The notes beneath the pieces were generated by a model, which was given only the letters and a program-made list of their open reading frames with translations, was not told where the DNA came from and searched no databases. A stretch of DNA of 64,000 bases from Bacterioplanes sanyensis (lineage in GTDB: Bacteria; Pseudomonadota; Gammaproteobacteria; Pseudomonadales; Oceanobacteraceae): contig NZ_BMYY01000012.1 of the NCBI RefSeq assembly GCF_014652515.1, positions 60,879-124,878 on the forward strand. The letters run 5' to 3'. How positions within the stretch are numbered: the stretch's first letter is position 1; every line of letters begins with the position of its first letter. A program made the translations under genes and the position numbers. Shown piece by piece: positions 53,924 through 62,929 of the stretch.

Positions 53924-55087
53924 ATGACTCGACTGATCTTCCTACTGATGTTATCTGCGCCTGTGTGGGCGAGCTTGGAGCCACTGACAGAAGAAGAGCT
54001 GGCGGCCAGTTATGGCCAGGCTATTTTTGAGCTAAACGAGCAGCTGGTAAACCAAGGTGATGGCTCGCAACTAAACATGACGCGGTTAACCATGGGCGCG
54101 CGCGTTGAAATTAACGCCAACGTTGAAGAACTGTCGTTAGGGCGTTATTGGCGTCCCGAAGGCACCAACTGCACGGGTGGACCAGGCGGTGACAAGGTAT
54201 GTTACAACAACATTGTGCCAGAAAGTTATGATGACAATATCAACTGGGCTTGTACCGCCAAGCCATGTGGCTCTGTAGGTTTACCGGATGAAAACTATTT
54301 GTCTTCAGCCTTAACTCACGATACTGGTGGCGAAAAGAGCTTTTTTACTTTTCCAGGTGGTTACCAGCCAGATGGCGGTGTCGATATAAAACTGCGTGAC
54401 GTTACCTTGGGTCAAGTGCGTGATAAAGGCAATGGTCAGTATGAGTTACTGCCTTTTGTACAGGAAAATCCCTACATCGAATTTGCCTTTGATGAAACCG
54501 GCGCCTCGCGCAAGTTGGTAGGATTTCGACTAGGATCAGAGGATGCTTTTGGCTACCAAGGTAATATTATTGATGTGATCTCAGGGTTTATCCGCCCCAA
54601 TATTACAGCGGATGTCGAGTTTGAGATTCTTGGTATTAAAATTCCCTTGGGCTCGATACGCTTGGAGGCTAGTTTGGGTGGGGTACGGACCATCGGCTGG
54701 TTGGACGAAAAAACACTGGATCTTTACGATGTTCAGGGTGCGGCATCTATCTTGGTTTCCAACCCCGCATCTCTACTGGAGCAATCTCCCCATGCTCAGC
54801 TATTTCCAGTGCAATCGAATTATTTAGAGCATACTGAAGCTTTTTTCTTTAGTGTTGGTACGCGTGCCATTCAGTGGAGCAAGGTGGGAACATATAAACC
54901 AGAAATGTCACGCCCTGGCTTTTGGATCAACTTGGGCGGGGATGGCGGTTTAAAAGCAAAAACTCAACTCGGTGCACACCCGGTTAATTACTTTCCTGGT
55001 CATCCTAAGCATGACTTGTATGGCGGTAACCCGAACTATGGTGATATCAATACATTACCGTCTTGGTCGCAAACCTACGGCAATTAA
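53924..55087 (+). CDS. VTGQ-like secreted protein 5
   Basis: A 387-residue secreted protein with signal peptide (about 1-16) and a variant motif LEPLTEEELAASYGQAIF, where VTG is replaced by SYG. Unlike its relatives it has a Cys cluster (NCTGG, VCYNN, ACTAKPCGS; about 84-125) that may form two disulfides. The middle part has an amphipathic or hydrophobic strand pair (VEFEILGIKIPLGSIRL). It ends the operon, with no clear terminator before the convergent lipoprotein gene. Function unknown; its Cys content and end position suggest a special role in the assembly. Confidence 0.75.
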   Translation: MTRLIFLLMLSAPVWASLEPLTEEELAASYGQAIFELNEQLVNQGDGSQLNMTRLTMGARVEINANVEELSLGRYWRPEGTNCTGGPGGDKVCYNNIVPESYDDNINWACTAKPCGSVGLPDENYLSSALTHDTGGEKSFFTFPGGYQPDGGVDIKLRDVTLGQVRDKGNGQYELLPFVQENPYIEFAFDETGASRKLVGFRLGSEDAFGYQGNIIDVISGFIRPNITADVEFEILGIKIPLGSIRLEASLGGVRTIGWLDEKTLDLYDVQGAASILVSNPASLLEQSPHAQLFPVQSNYLEHTEAFFFSVGTRAIQWSKVGTYKPEMSRPGFWINLGGDGGLKAKTQLGAHPVNYFPGHPKHDLYGGNPNYGDINTLPSWSQTYGN

Positions 55088-55123
55088 CGGCAGCCGCAGG
55101 CTGCCTCCGACATCAAAAACTAC

Positions 55124-55753
55124 CTATAACCGCAAGCTTTTCACCGAGGCTGCCAGTGTCGGTACGCTGGCGGCGTGTCCTTGAGCACTGACATGCCGCA
55201 GCTGTGACATGCTGCTGAGCACAGTTAAATCCCGCAGTGGGTTGTGATCCACATAGAGCTTATTAATTTGACTTTGCTCCAGTCCTTGCAGATCACTGAG
55301 CTGATTGTGCTTGGCGGATAACTGGCGTAGCGATGTTTGCTGCGTCAGTGGTTGCAGTGACTGCACTTTATTATTGTCAACATCCAGACTGAATAGACCA
55401 TTGAGTTCAGCCAGTGGCGTCAGGTCTGTAATCTGGTTGTGCGGCAATGATACTATGCGCGCCGCACTGAGTTGCTCGATTCCCGTTAAATCAGCAATTT
55501 GCTGCTCGGGGCAGCTGATAATTTGCGCTTGGGATATCTTTTCGATGCCCTGCTGCTGCAAACATTGAGTTAATGCAGGGTCACTAAAGCGACTAAAATC
55601 AATCGCCTGGTCAGATGCCAGATTATCCATGCCTGGGTTGGGTGTGGTGCTGTTATCCGCACTGCTGGAGCCTGAGCTGCCTTGCTCGAAACAGCCGCTG
55701 AGGGCGGTGGCGCACGCCGCCAAGCACAGTGCTTTAAACATAGGTGAAGTCAT
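55124..55753 (-). CDS. Leucine-rich-repeat lipoprotein
   Basis: A 209-residue lipoprotein; signal peptide ending at the lipobox LSGC (about 18-21), a Ser-rich linker, then about five LRRs of the SDS22/internalin type (IADLTGIEQL, ITDLTPLAEL, VQSLQPLTQQ, LSDLQGLEQS, LRDLTVLSSM). LRRs of this type mediate protein binding. It ends 36 bp from the last gene of the VTGQ operon, in the opposite direction. An A/C-rich leader (GATAACAATAACAAC) lies 15-30 bp upstream of its start, as in the operon. Confidence 0.85.
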   Translation of the reverse strand: MTSPMFKALCLAACATALSGCFEQGSSGSSSADNSTTPNPGMDNLASDQAIDFSRFSDPALTQCLQQQGIEKISQAQIISCPEQQIADLTGIEQLSAARIVSLPHNQITDLTPLAELNGLFSLDVDNNKVQSLQPLTQQTSLRQLSAKHNQLSDLQGLEQSQINKLYVDHNPLRDLTVLSSMSQLRHVSAQGHAASVPTLAASVKSLRL

Positions 55754-55873
55754 GGGGTTACCTGTATGTTGTTATTGTTATCGGATGCAGCTGAGCTGCC
55801 GTCATAGACTGCCTTAAATAGTACCATAGTTCATTTATTGTCCAACCAGGCAATGCAGTAAGAGAGTCAAAAC

Positions 55874-56839
55874 ATGCTGGATCTTAACCAATTGGCGGTG
55901 TTTATTCGGGTGGCCGATGAGGGCAGTTTTACCGCCGCTGGCAAATCCCTTGGAATGCCTAAGTCACGGGTGAGTCGCATGGTCGCGGATTTAGAAACCC
56001 AGCTTGGTGTGCGCTTATTACACCGCACCACAAGGCGGCTGCATTTAACCGAAATTGGTCAGGGTTACTACGAGCACTGTCGACAGTCCATTAGCGATAT
56101 TCACAGCGCCCACAGTATGTTGGCCGATCGTGAGCAAGATGCGCATGGTTTATTGCGCATTGCCGTGCCCATGGTGGCCGGCAGTGGAGCCTTGGGGCAT
56201 TATTTGGCGCGTTTTCAGCAACAATATCCTGAGGTGCGGCTGGAAGTGCTGCACACTGAAGGGCAAATTAACCTGGTGGAAGAAGGCTTTGATATGGGGG
56301 TGTATTTTGGCCCAATGCCAGATTCCAGCCTGGTGGCGCGCACCATTACCAGCTCAGATAACGTGTTGGTGGCTAGCCCTGAGTATTTGGCGCGTGTCGG
56401 CAAGCCAGAGCATCCGCGTGATTTAGCCAATATGCGCTGTGTGAAAATTGGCGAAGGCACGGCAGCGGTGACTTACGACTTGCATCACGCCAACAGCCAA
56501 GAGCATTGTCAGGTGCAAGTTGAGCCCAATATTGTCATTAATATGGTGGCCAGCGCGGTGAATAGTATTGTGCACGGAGCTGGCATCGGCGCTGTGCCAT
56601 TTTTGCTGGCCGGCGAGTTTATCGTTAATGGTCAGTTAGTCCCCCTATTTCAGAAATGGGAGTTGCAGCCCCAGGCAATCTCACTGGCCTATCCAACACG
56701 GCAATACTTACCACAAAAAGTGCGCAAGTTTATCGACTTTATGGTGGCTGAAGCTGAGCGTTTAGATACCATGCTACAGCAGTTACCTGATCCTGAGCAG
56801 CGCTGGCAGGCTTTTGCGCATCTGGTGAAAGGCCTTTAA
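55874..56839 (+). CDS. LysR-family transcriptional regulator
   Basis: A 321-residue LysR regulator. The winged helix-turn-helix is at about 3-62 (LAVFIRVADEGSFTAAGKSLG, split here; LGMPKSRVSRMVADLE; LLHRTTRRLHLTEIG). A co-inducer domain follows (about 90-300). The sequence is of the group often annotated as regulating oxidoreductases or aromatic catabolism, but no target is obvious here. It is divergent from the LRR lipoprotein gene with 120 bp between, where a LysR operator could lie. Confidence 0.93.
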   Translation: MLDLNQLAVFIRVADEGSFTAAGKSLGMPKSRVSRMVADLETQLGVRLLHRTTRRLHLTEIGQGYYEHCRQSISDIHSAHSMLADREQDAHGLLRIAVPMVAGSGALGHYLARFQQQYPEVRLEVLHTEGQINLVEEGFDMGVYFGPMPDSSLVARTITSSDNVLVASPEYLARVGKPEHPRDLANMRCVKIGEGTAAVTYDLHHANSQEHCQVQVEPNIVINMVASAVNSIVHGAGIGAVPFLLAGEFIVNGQLVPLFQKWELQPQAISLAYPTRQYLPQKVRKFIDFMVAEAERLDTMLQQLPDPEQRWQAFAHLVKGL

Positions 56840-56882
56840 TTAGCCTTTGATGCATTCGTGTCTCAGGCCTTTGGCTGAGTCC

Positions 56883-56900
56883 TTGTCATTTTAGTGTCAC
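56883..56900 (+). promoter_or_regulatory. Pho-box-like direct repeat upstream of the TonB-dependent receptor
   Basis: TTGTCAT-TTTA-GTGTCAC: two 7-bp half-sites 11 bp apart, matching the PhoB consensus CTGTCAT-N4-CTGTCAC with two changes. It lies about 95 bp before the start codon. A hairpin (CCGCCAC/GTGGCGG) at 56918-56940 lies between it and the gene. Confidence 0.6.
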
Positions 56901-56995
56901 ATTTCAGCAACATACTGCCGCCACGTTCGAAGTGTGGCGGTCGGGCCAAAGATCTCCGCCGCACAGTCACAGTGTTTTTCCTCGTAGGGGGCATA

Positions 56996-59900
56996 ATGAA
57001 ACCGACTCGTGTGTTGCTGGGTGCGGCATCGACTTTACTGGCAACCCAGCTGATGGCTGGCGAAACCATTTTCTACATTACCGAAGAAGGCGCCGCTGTC
57101 TCTGACCTGGCGGTCAGTGTTAATGGCGAGAAAAAGCTGGTCGGTCCAGCGGGTTTTGCCGTGTTTGATCTAAGTGCCGGCGAGCACCAGGTGGAGTTGT
57201 CCAAATACGGTGAATGGTGGGGTGACTTTGCCGTTAATTTGGCCAGCAATGAGCAAAATGCCGAAGTAAAAGTCGACATGATTGCTGGCGAAGCCATGCC
57301 CAGTATTCAACTGTACCGTGAGGGCGAACAGGCGGACCCTGGTCAAATCAGCGGTACCTTAACGTCGCAAGAAACCGGCGGTGCGGTGGCCGGTGCGGTT
57401 ATTGGTGTGCGCGGCAGCGAGCTGAGCACGACCACAGATGACGATGGCTTTTTTAGCATCGACTTGCCGCGTGGCAAGTACGAGCTGACCATTTCTCACC
57501 CTAACTATGGTGAACGTGATGTGCGCAACCTGCGCGTGATGGCGGGTGTGACCACCAGCGTTAGCCTGGATATGAGCATGTCTGGCAACGGCGATATCGA
57601 AGAAGTGGTAGCCGTTGGTTCGTTTATCCCAGCCACTACAACCTCACAAGAGCGTGACTCCAGTGCTGTGTTAGATGCCATTGGCTCCGAGCAGCTGGCG
57701 CGCTTTGGTGATTCCAGCGCGGCTTCAGCTTTGAAGCGTGTGGCCGGTGTGTCTGTGGTGGGCGGTCAGTTTGCTGTCGTGCGTGGCATGCAAGGGCGCT
57801 ATATTTCATCGACGCTTAACGGCAGCTTGATGCCCAGTACTGACCCGATGCGTCGCGATGTACCACTGGATCTATTCCCGGCCAGTGTTTTAGGCGGCAT
57901 TGATATTCAAAAGAGCTTTACCCCGGATTTGCCCGGTGATTCCACCGGCGGTGCCATTCGCATGAGCACCAAAGACCTCTCTTTCGATCCGATGACAAAA
58001 GCCTCCGTCAGCTTGGGTATGAACTCGCGCACCACCTTTAACGATGTTAATAGCTACGAAGGTGGTGAAAGCGATTGGATGGGCGTTGATGACGGTACGC
58101 GTGAGCAGCCTTCATTTGCAGAATCATTAACCAACGGCGGGGTGGATAACCCACGTTTTTGTGAGTCCGGCCCGAACTGTGCCTCGCCAGAAGATAGCGT
58201 GCGCTTGGGCAACTCATTTGAAAATATTTACGATGTAAAACCGGTAGAAGCCAAACCGGATCGTGGCTTCTCGGTGGCTACCAGCAACTATTTTGACAGC
58301 GACTTTGGTGGCCACGGCTATTACGCAGCATTTGATTACAAAGATGCTTGGGAAGCGCGTCACAATGCACGTTTAAGCAGCCCTGGTGAGCAAGGTAGCT
58401 ACGAGCGCAGTAAGCGCAAAATTGATGTGGCGGGTTATTTGGTTTATGGCCTCGATACCAGCAACAGCCAATATCAAAGTAAAACCACGCTGCTGCGTAA
58501 AACCGACGACACCACGCGTACCAGCTCAATTGAAGATGAAGGCAAAGATCAGCAAGTAGAGTCCACGACCTTGCAATGGGTGGAGCGCCAATATTTGGGC
58601 CAGCAGTTCTCAGGCAAACATTATTTGCAGTGGCTGGGCGAAGAAGACGAGCTGACATGGCGTTTGGGCTTTGCACAAACCTCTCGCTATGAGCCAGACC
58701 GTCGTTCTTATACCTATGGTCGCACCTTAGGTAGCGATAACCCGCTGCGCTTGCTGGGTGGTGTTGAGCGCCGCTTCTCGGATTTAACCGAAGACGCCTT
58801 CGATCTTGGCCTGGATTACAGCGCCGATTTGATGCTCAGCGATACCTTATTTTTGAAGTTAAAAACTGGCTTAAGCTACACCAGCAAAGATCGTGAAGTT
58901 GAGCTGGCGCGTTATTCTAATATGAACGTGAATGACCCAGCGGTGGATTTGTCACTGTCGCCAGAGCATATCTTTACCCGTGACAATTTCGACAATGCCC
59001 GCATTGTTTTCCGTGGCTCCACCACGCAAACCGATAGTTACAGCGCCACCGACGACATTACGGCGGCGTATTTATCAGGTGAGCTGGACTTTACCAATGT
59101 CACCGTGATGGCCGGTGCGCGCTATGAAGACTTTAGCCAAGAGTTGGAGTACCCCAATAAAAGCAGTGCGGCCAGCGAGTTGAGCGACAGTGCGGTGTTG
59201 CCGGCGTTGTCGGTGAACTGGCGTTTAACCGAAGACTTCCAGCTGCGCGGCAGCGTTTCGCAAACGGTTTCTCGCCCTGGCATTACAGAGCGCTCGGAAT
59301 CGGCGCAGTACGACCCTGAAACCGACGATTTAATGCAAGGCAATCCGGATCTGAAAATCTCTGACATCACCAACTTAGATGTGCGTGCAGAGTATTATTT
59401 TTCAGAAGAAGAAAACGTGACCCTAGCGCTGTTCTACAAAGAAGTGAGTGATCCGATTGAGCGCTCTGTGATTGAAGGCGACGGCAGTGCCGCTAACGGC
59501 TACACCTTCGACAACGTGACCAGTGCTGATATTCAAGGCATTGAACTGGATTTACGTATTAACGTCATCGACAGCACCAACTTTACTGGCTTTGTGGCCA
59601 GTAACTTGGCGTATATCGATTCAGAAGTGGACCTCAGTGGCAGTGATGCTGAGCGCTTGGAAGGTGACTCATCTCGTGCGCTGCAGGGCCAGTCGGAATA
59701 CTTGGGCAATGTCCAGTTTGGCATCGATCATTATGCAACGGGTCAGTCACTGACGTTATTGGCTAACTATTTCGATGATCGTATTTACGCCACCAGTCGC
59801 GGTGATTTGGGCGCCGAAATTGAAGACGGACGCACGACCTATGACTTGGTATACCGCTTTGATGTCAATGAAAACCTGGTAATTAAAGCGAAGGCGCAAA

Positions 59901-60001
59901 ACATTACCGATGCCAAGGTTAGCTATTCACGTGATGGCAAAGAAATCGAAAGCTATTTTGAAGGCAGTGATTATTCAGCGTCGGTTGAATACATCTTCTA
60001 A
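56996..60001 (+). CDS. TonB-dependent receptor with N-terminal carboxypeptidase-regulatory-like domain
   Basis: A 1,001-residue outer-membrane receptor. The signal peptide (about 1-20) is followed by a beta domain (21-115), then a CarbopepD_reg-like domain (about 115-195, GAVIGVRGSELSTTTDDDGFF), then the plug (RVAGVSVVGGQFAVVRGMQG, split here; LPGDSTGGAIRM) and a 22-strand-type barrel that ends in Phe (SASVEYIF). It should import a substrate with TonB energy. The ATG at 56996 starts the signal peptide. A Pho-box-like site precedes it, and the next gene (a lipoprotein) has one too, so the pair may act in phosphate scavenging. Confidence 0.9.
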   Translation: MKPTRVLLGAASTLLATQLMAGETIFYITEEGAAVSDLAVSVNGEKKLVGPAGFAVFDLSAGEHQVELSKYGEWWGDFAVNLASNEQNAEVKVDMIAGEAMPSIQLYREGEQADPGQISGTLTSQETGGAVAGAVIGVRGSELSTTTDDDGFFSIDLPRGKYELTISHPNYGERDVRNLRVMAGVTTSVSLDMSMSGNGDIEEVVAVGSFIPATTTSQERDSSAVLDAIGSEQLARFGDSSAASALKRVAGVSVVGGQFAVVRGMQGRYISSTLNGSLMPSTDPMRRDVPLDLFPASVLGGIDIQKSFTPDLPGDSTGGAIRMSTKDLSFDPMTKASVSLGMNSRTTFNDVNSYEGGESDWMGVDDGTREQPSFAESLTNGGVDNPRFCESGPNCASPEDSVRLGNSFENIYDVKPVEAKPDRGFSVATSNYFDSDFGGHGYYAAFDYKDAWEARHNARLSSPGEQGSYERSKRKIDVAGYLVYGLDTSNSQYQSKTTLLRKTDDTTRTSSIEDEGKDQQVESTTLQWVERQYLGQQFSGKHYLQWLGEEDELTWRLGFAQTSRYEPDRRSYTYGRTLGSDNPLRLLGGVERRFSDLTEDAFDLGLDYSADLMLSDTLFLKLKTGLSYTSKDREVELARYSNMNVNDPAVDLSLSPEHIFTRDNFDNARIVFRGSTTQTDSYSATDDITAAYLSGELDFTNVTVMAGARYEDFSQELEYPNKSSAASELSDSAVLPALSVNWRLTEDFQLRGSVSQTVSRPGITERSESAQYDPETDDLMQGNPDLKISDITNLDVRAEYYFSEEENVTLALFYKEVSDPIERSVIEGDGSAANGYTFDNVTSADIQGIELDLRINVIDSTNFTGFVASNLAYIDSEVDLSGSDAERLEGDSSRALQGQSEYLGNVQFGIDHYATGQSLTLLANYFDDRIYATSRGDLGAEIEDGRTTYDLVYRFDVNENLVIKAKAQNITDAKVSYSRDGKEIESYFEGSDYSASVEYIF

Positions 60002-60145
60002 AGCGTCTTTGAACAAGTTTGCAAAGCTCTGCGCGAGTGCAGCAGGCTTTTAGAACAACACGGCGATGTTGACAATGGCCAGCCCTTTTCAACACCGCCA
60101 ATATCCTTCCGCTGCCCGCGCCCTTAGAGGCGTCAAAGCTATCTA

Positions 60146-60184
60146 TAGCCGATTTTTGCTGAGTCAAAAATCGGCTTTTTTATT
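60146..60184 (+). terminator. Rho-independent terminator of the receptor gene
   Basis: Stem AGCCGATTTTTG / CAAAAATCGGCT around CTGAGT, followed by six T. Confidence 0.92.
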
Positions 60185-60236
60185 TTAGGTCGTTAGCGAT
60201 CAAGAGCGGGCAATGAATTGTTCAGAGGCTTCTCGC

Positions 60237-60254
60237 TTGTAACTTGATTGTCAT
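60237..60254 (+). promoter_or_regulatory. Pho-box-like direct repeat upstream of the beta-helix lipoprotein
   Basis: TTGTAAC-TTGA-TTGTCAT: two 7-bp half-sites 11 bp apart, resembling the PhoB consensus, about 60 bp before the start codon. The first half-site is weaker than that of the receptor gene. Confidence 0.5.
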
Positions 60255-60315
60255 ATAGCCAGCGGACAATGACCGCCGGTAATCAATAAATACCTTTCAA
60301 AACCGAGGGATCAAC

Positions 60316-61767
60316 ATGGAACTGAAGAAAAATTATCTGGTAGCTGCAATTTTGGCGGCGGCATTGGTCGGTTGCGGTGGCGACGATGATGACGATGATA
60401 ACGACACCACTGGCCCTACCACGCCAACCAACCCAACTGAACCAAGCACTCCAGACTTCGTTTCCTGCACAGCCGATGTTTGTACTCTGAGTGGTACCAT
60501 CGATCAGGACTACACCCTGGAAGCCGACAAAAAATGGCTGCTGGATGGTTTCGTTAAAGTGGGTGAAGGTAATGCCCGAGCAGAAACCGCTGCTGAAGTG
60601 CAAACCATTAAAGACAACGGCGTAACCCTGACCATTGAGCCAGGCACTGATATCCGCGGTATGGACGATGGCGTGTTATTGGTCACTCGTGGTTCTAAAC
60701 TGATGGCCGAGGGTACTGCGGATCAGCCAATTACATTTAGCTCTGACCTGGACGACAACTTCGACGGTCTGGGCGAATGGGGCGGTGTGATTATCCAAGG
60801 TTTTGCGCCGCAATACGGTGCGGGTAATACTGGCGCCTGCTTCGAAGGCAATGCCGATGGCATTTGTAACGTACAAGGTGAAGGCGGCGACGGCGTTGGC
60901 TTCTACGCTGGTAACGACAAAGCCGACAACAGCGGTGTGATCAAATACGTTCGTATCGCCGAAGCCGGTAAGGTGGCTGGCCCGAACAACGAGGTTAACG
61001 GTCTGACCCTGCAAGGCGTTGGCCACGGCACCACCGTTGAATACGTTCAGGTTCACAACAACCTCGATGATGCTGTTGAATGGTTTGGCGGTACCGTTAA
61101 TGCGAAATATCTGGTATTGACCGGTAACGACGATGACGACATCGATTTCGATACGGGTTACCAGGGCAACATTCAATACGCCATCGTGCGTAAAGATCCA
61201 GTGAAAGCTGGCCCAAGTGGTTCTAACGACCCACGTGGTATTGAAGCGAACTCATCTGACGATGAATACGTACCACAAACCGAAGGTGCATTGGCCAACA
61301 TCACCTTAGTGGGCAGCGCGGTCAGCGAAGGTCAGCCTGGTATGCGTTTGCGTGGTTCTTTGACCACTCGCATTTACAACACCGCGGTGCTGAACTTCAG
61401 CGACTGTGTGCGCATCGACGATTCCGATCACGACTTGGATGAAACAACCGACAAAATTCCTTCCAACGTAACCCTGACCAACGTCATCGGTGCTTGCACT
61501 GACGCCTTCTACGCGAAGCGTGACGCTGACATGGTTAACGGCACTGTGGGTGCCAATACGGTTGATCTAGATGCAGCGGCAGCATTGGTCGGCGCACCGG
61601 CTGGTACCGTAAACGCTTGGCAGCCAGTTGATAACGGCTCTGGTTTTGCCTTCGATAACACCGACTACATCGGTGCAGTGAAGCCTGGTACTACAGCTGA
61701 GCAAGCTTGGTGGGCCGGCTGGACCATTCCAGGTTCTCTGGATGGCATTGAAACCCAAGGTGAATAA
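60316..61767 (+). CDS. Surface lipoprotein, beta-helix-like, partner of the TonB-dependent receptor
   Basis: A 483-residue lipoprotein with lipobox LVGC (about 17-20), then a poly-Asp stretch and a Thr/Pro linker. The main part (about 60-470) has the short repeated strands and Asn/Gly turns of a right-handed beta-helix (LTIEPGTDIRG, LLVTRGSKLMAEGTADQPITF, VQVHNNLDDAVEWFGG). Codon use is clean and the GAGGG ribosome site strong, suggesting high expression. Proteins of this type often lie beside TonB-dependent receptors in marine gammaproteobacteria. The shared Pho-box-like site suggests they are induced together when phosphate is low. Confidence 0.82.
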   Translation: MELKKNYLVAAILAAALVGCGGDDDDDDNDTTGPTTPTNPTEPSTPDFVSCTADVCTLSGTIDQDYTLEADKKWLLDGFVKVGEGNARAETAAEVQTIKDNGVTLTIEPGTDIRGMDDGVLLVTRGSKLMAEGTADQPITFSSDLDDNFDGLGEWGGVIIQGFAPQYGAGNTGACFEGNADGICNVQGEGGDGVGFYAGNDKADNSGVIKYVRIAEAGKVAGPNNEVNGLTLQGVGHGTTVEYVQVHNNLDDAVEWFGGTVNAKYLVLTGNDDDDIDFDTGYQGNIQYAIVRKDPVKAGPSGSNDPRGIEANSSDDEYVPQTEGALANITLVGSAVSEGQPGMRLRGSLTTRIYNTAVLNFSDCVRIDDSDHDLDETTDKIPSNVTLTNVIGACTDAFYAKRDADMVNGTVGANTVDLDAAAALVGAPAGTVNAWQPVDNGSGFAFDNTDYIGAVKPGTTAEQAWWAGWTIPGSLDGIETQGE

Positions 61768-61794
61768 TACCTAGGTGTAGCAATCGCTAAGTCG

Positions 61795-61827
61795 TAAAAA
61801 GGGCCTCATTTGAGGCCCTTTTTTATG
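61795..61827. terminator. Bidirectional terminator
   Basis: A run, stem GGGCCTCA / TGAGGCCC with a short loop, six T, between convergent genes. Confidence 0.93.
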
Positions 61828-61849
61828 GGTAAGTGGCAACGATAACGGA

Positions 61850-62248
61850 TTATTTATCAGACATGCGCTGGATCATCACTTCAGCAGGTATAACCGCCAC
61901 ACTGCGATCAATCAGCTTTCCCTCCGAATTAAAAAACAACAGATCAGATGAGCTGGCTTGATGGCTTTGTCTAAATGCCTGCGTCGTTGGGTCGCCGGCC
62001 TTGGCCACCAAAAAATTTATACCATCACCGATCAGATCGCGTGCTTTATTCATTTCAACCGTTTGCGGGTTGCTGGTTGCTAGGTTGAGATCATAAATAA
62101 ACACCACCGATGGCCTACCATTACCGATATTCTCCAGCGTCATATCAATGGGCTTTGGCATCAGGCTGACAAAGACAGCCACCAATGCAATAGCCGATAA
62201 AGTAATTAGCAGGTACTTATTTAATAGTATTTTTTGTAGGGTTTTCAT
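61850..62248 (-). CDS. Small membrane-anchored protein, possibly thioredoxin-fold
   Basis: A 132-residue protein with an N-terminal membrane helix (about 12-30) and a periplasmic domain. The strand VVFIYDLNLA, a helix with an NFLVAKAGDP segment, and the LLFFNSEGKLIDR strand-turn recall a thioredoxin fold, but there is no CXXC and no cysteine at all, so it is not a redox enzyme. The ATG at 62248 has GGAA upstream and starts the anchor; an earlier in-frame start is less likely. Confidence 0.55.
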   Translation of the reverse strand: MKTLQKILLNKYLLITLSAIALVAVFVSLMPKPIDMTLENIGNGRPSVVFIYDLNLATSNPQTVEMNKARDLIGDGINFLVAKAGDPTTQAFRQSHQASSSDLLFFNSEGKLIDRSVAVIPAEVMIQRMSDK

Positions 62249-62415
62249 TGTCTTTTCCGCAGCATGAGTTGTGCGGAGTGTACCACGCTGGAAACAGGGC
62301 AAAAGCGTGCAGGCATAGGGGTAGCGGTTGCCATGAATGCCCCTACGACTCGTCTGTGGTTTGTCGTCAGGTTAGTGGTTACACTGGCTGAGAACCCACA
62401 TCAAGGAATGCCGAT

Positions 62416-62895
62416 ATGATTCAGCAAGGCCAAAACTTACCAGCCGCTACCCTCAGCGAGCTAACCAATGATGGCATGAAAAATCACAATACCGATGAGC
62501 TGTTTGCCAATAAACGCGTGGTGCTGTTTGCCGTGCCGGGTGCGTTTACCCCGACCTGCTCTGAGGCGCATTTGCCAGGTTACGTGGTGCTGGCAGATAA
62601 ACTCAAAGCTGCTGGTGTTGATATGATTGCTTGTGTTGCTGTTAACGACGCATTTGTGATGAATGCCTGGGGCAAAGCCCAAAACGCGCATGAAATCACC
62701 ATGCTGGGCGACGGGGATGGCAGTTTTACCAAAGCCTTGGGGCTGGAAATGGACACAGGTAATTTTGGTGGTGTTCGCTCGCAGCGCTACGCCATGATTA
62801 TCGACAATGGTGTTGTGACTCAGTTAAATGTAGAAGCGCCGAAAGAATTTGAAGTGAGCAAGGCCGAGGCGATTTTGGCGGTGTTGGAGAAATAA
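62416..62895 (+). CDS. Peroxiredoxin (Prx5 type)
   Basis: A 159-residue atypical 2-Cys or 1-Cys peroxiredoxin of the Prx5/redoxin group. The active site PGAFTPTC is at 41-48 with peroxidatic Cys48, followed by SEAHLPGY, and the catalytic Arg is in the GGVRSQRYAMI block. It reduces hydrogen and alkyl peroxides with a thiol donor in the cytoplasm. Length matches the family. It is a single gene; repeat DNA begins about 35 bp after its stop. Confidence 0.94.
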   Translation: MIQQGQNLPAATLSELTNDGMKNHNTDELFANKRVVLFAVPGAFTPTCSEAHLPGYVVLADKLKAAGVDMIACVAVNDAFVMNAWGKAQNAHEITMLGDGDGSFTKALGLEMDTGNFGGVRSQRYAMIIDNGVVTQLNVEAPKEFEVSKAEAILAVLEK

Positions 62896-62929
62896 CCGAT
62901 TGCAAGGTTGCTTTTTTTCGAGGCTTCTT

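Noticed and set aside
60676..61176. 166-codon open frame on the minus strand
   Set aside because: Antisense to the well-supported beta-helix lipoprotein gene.
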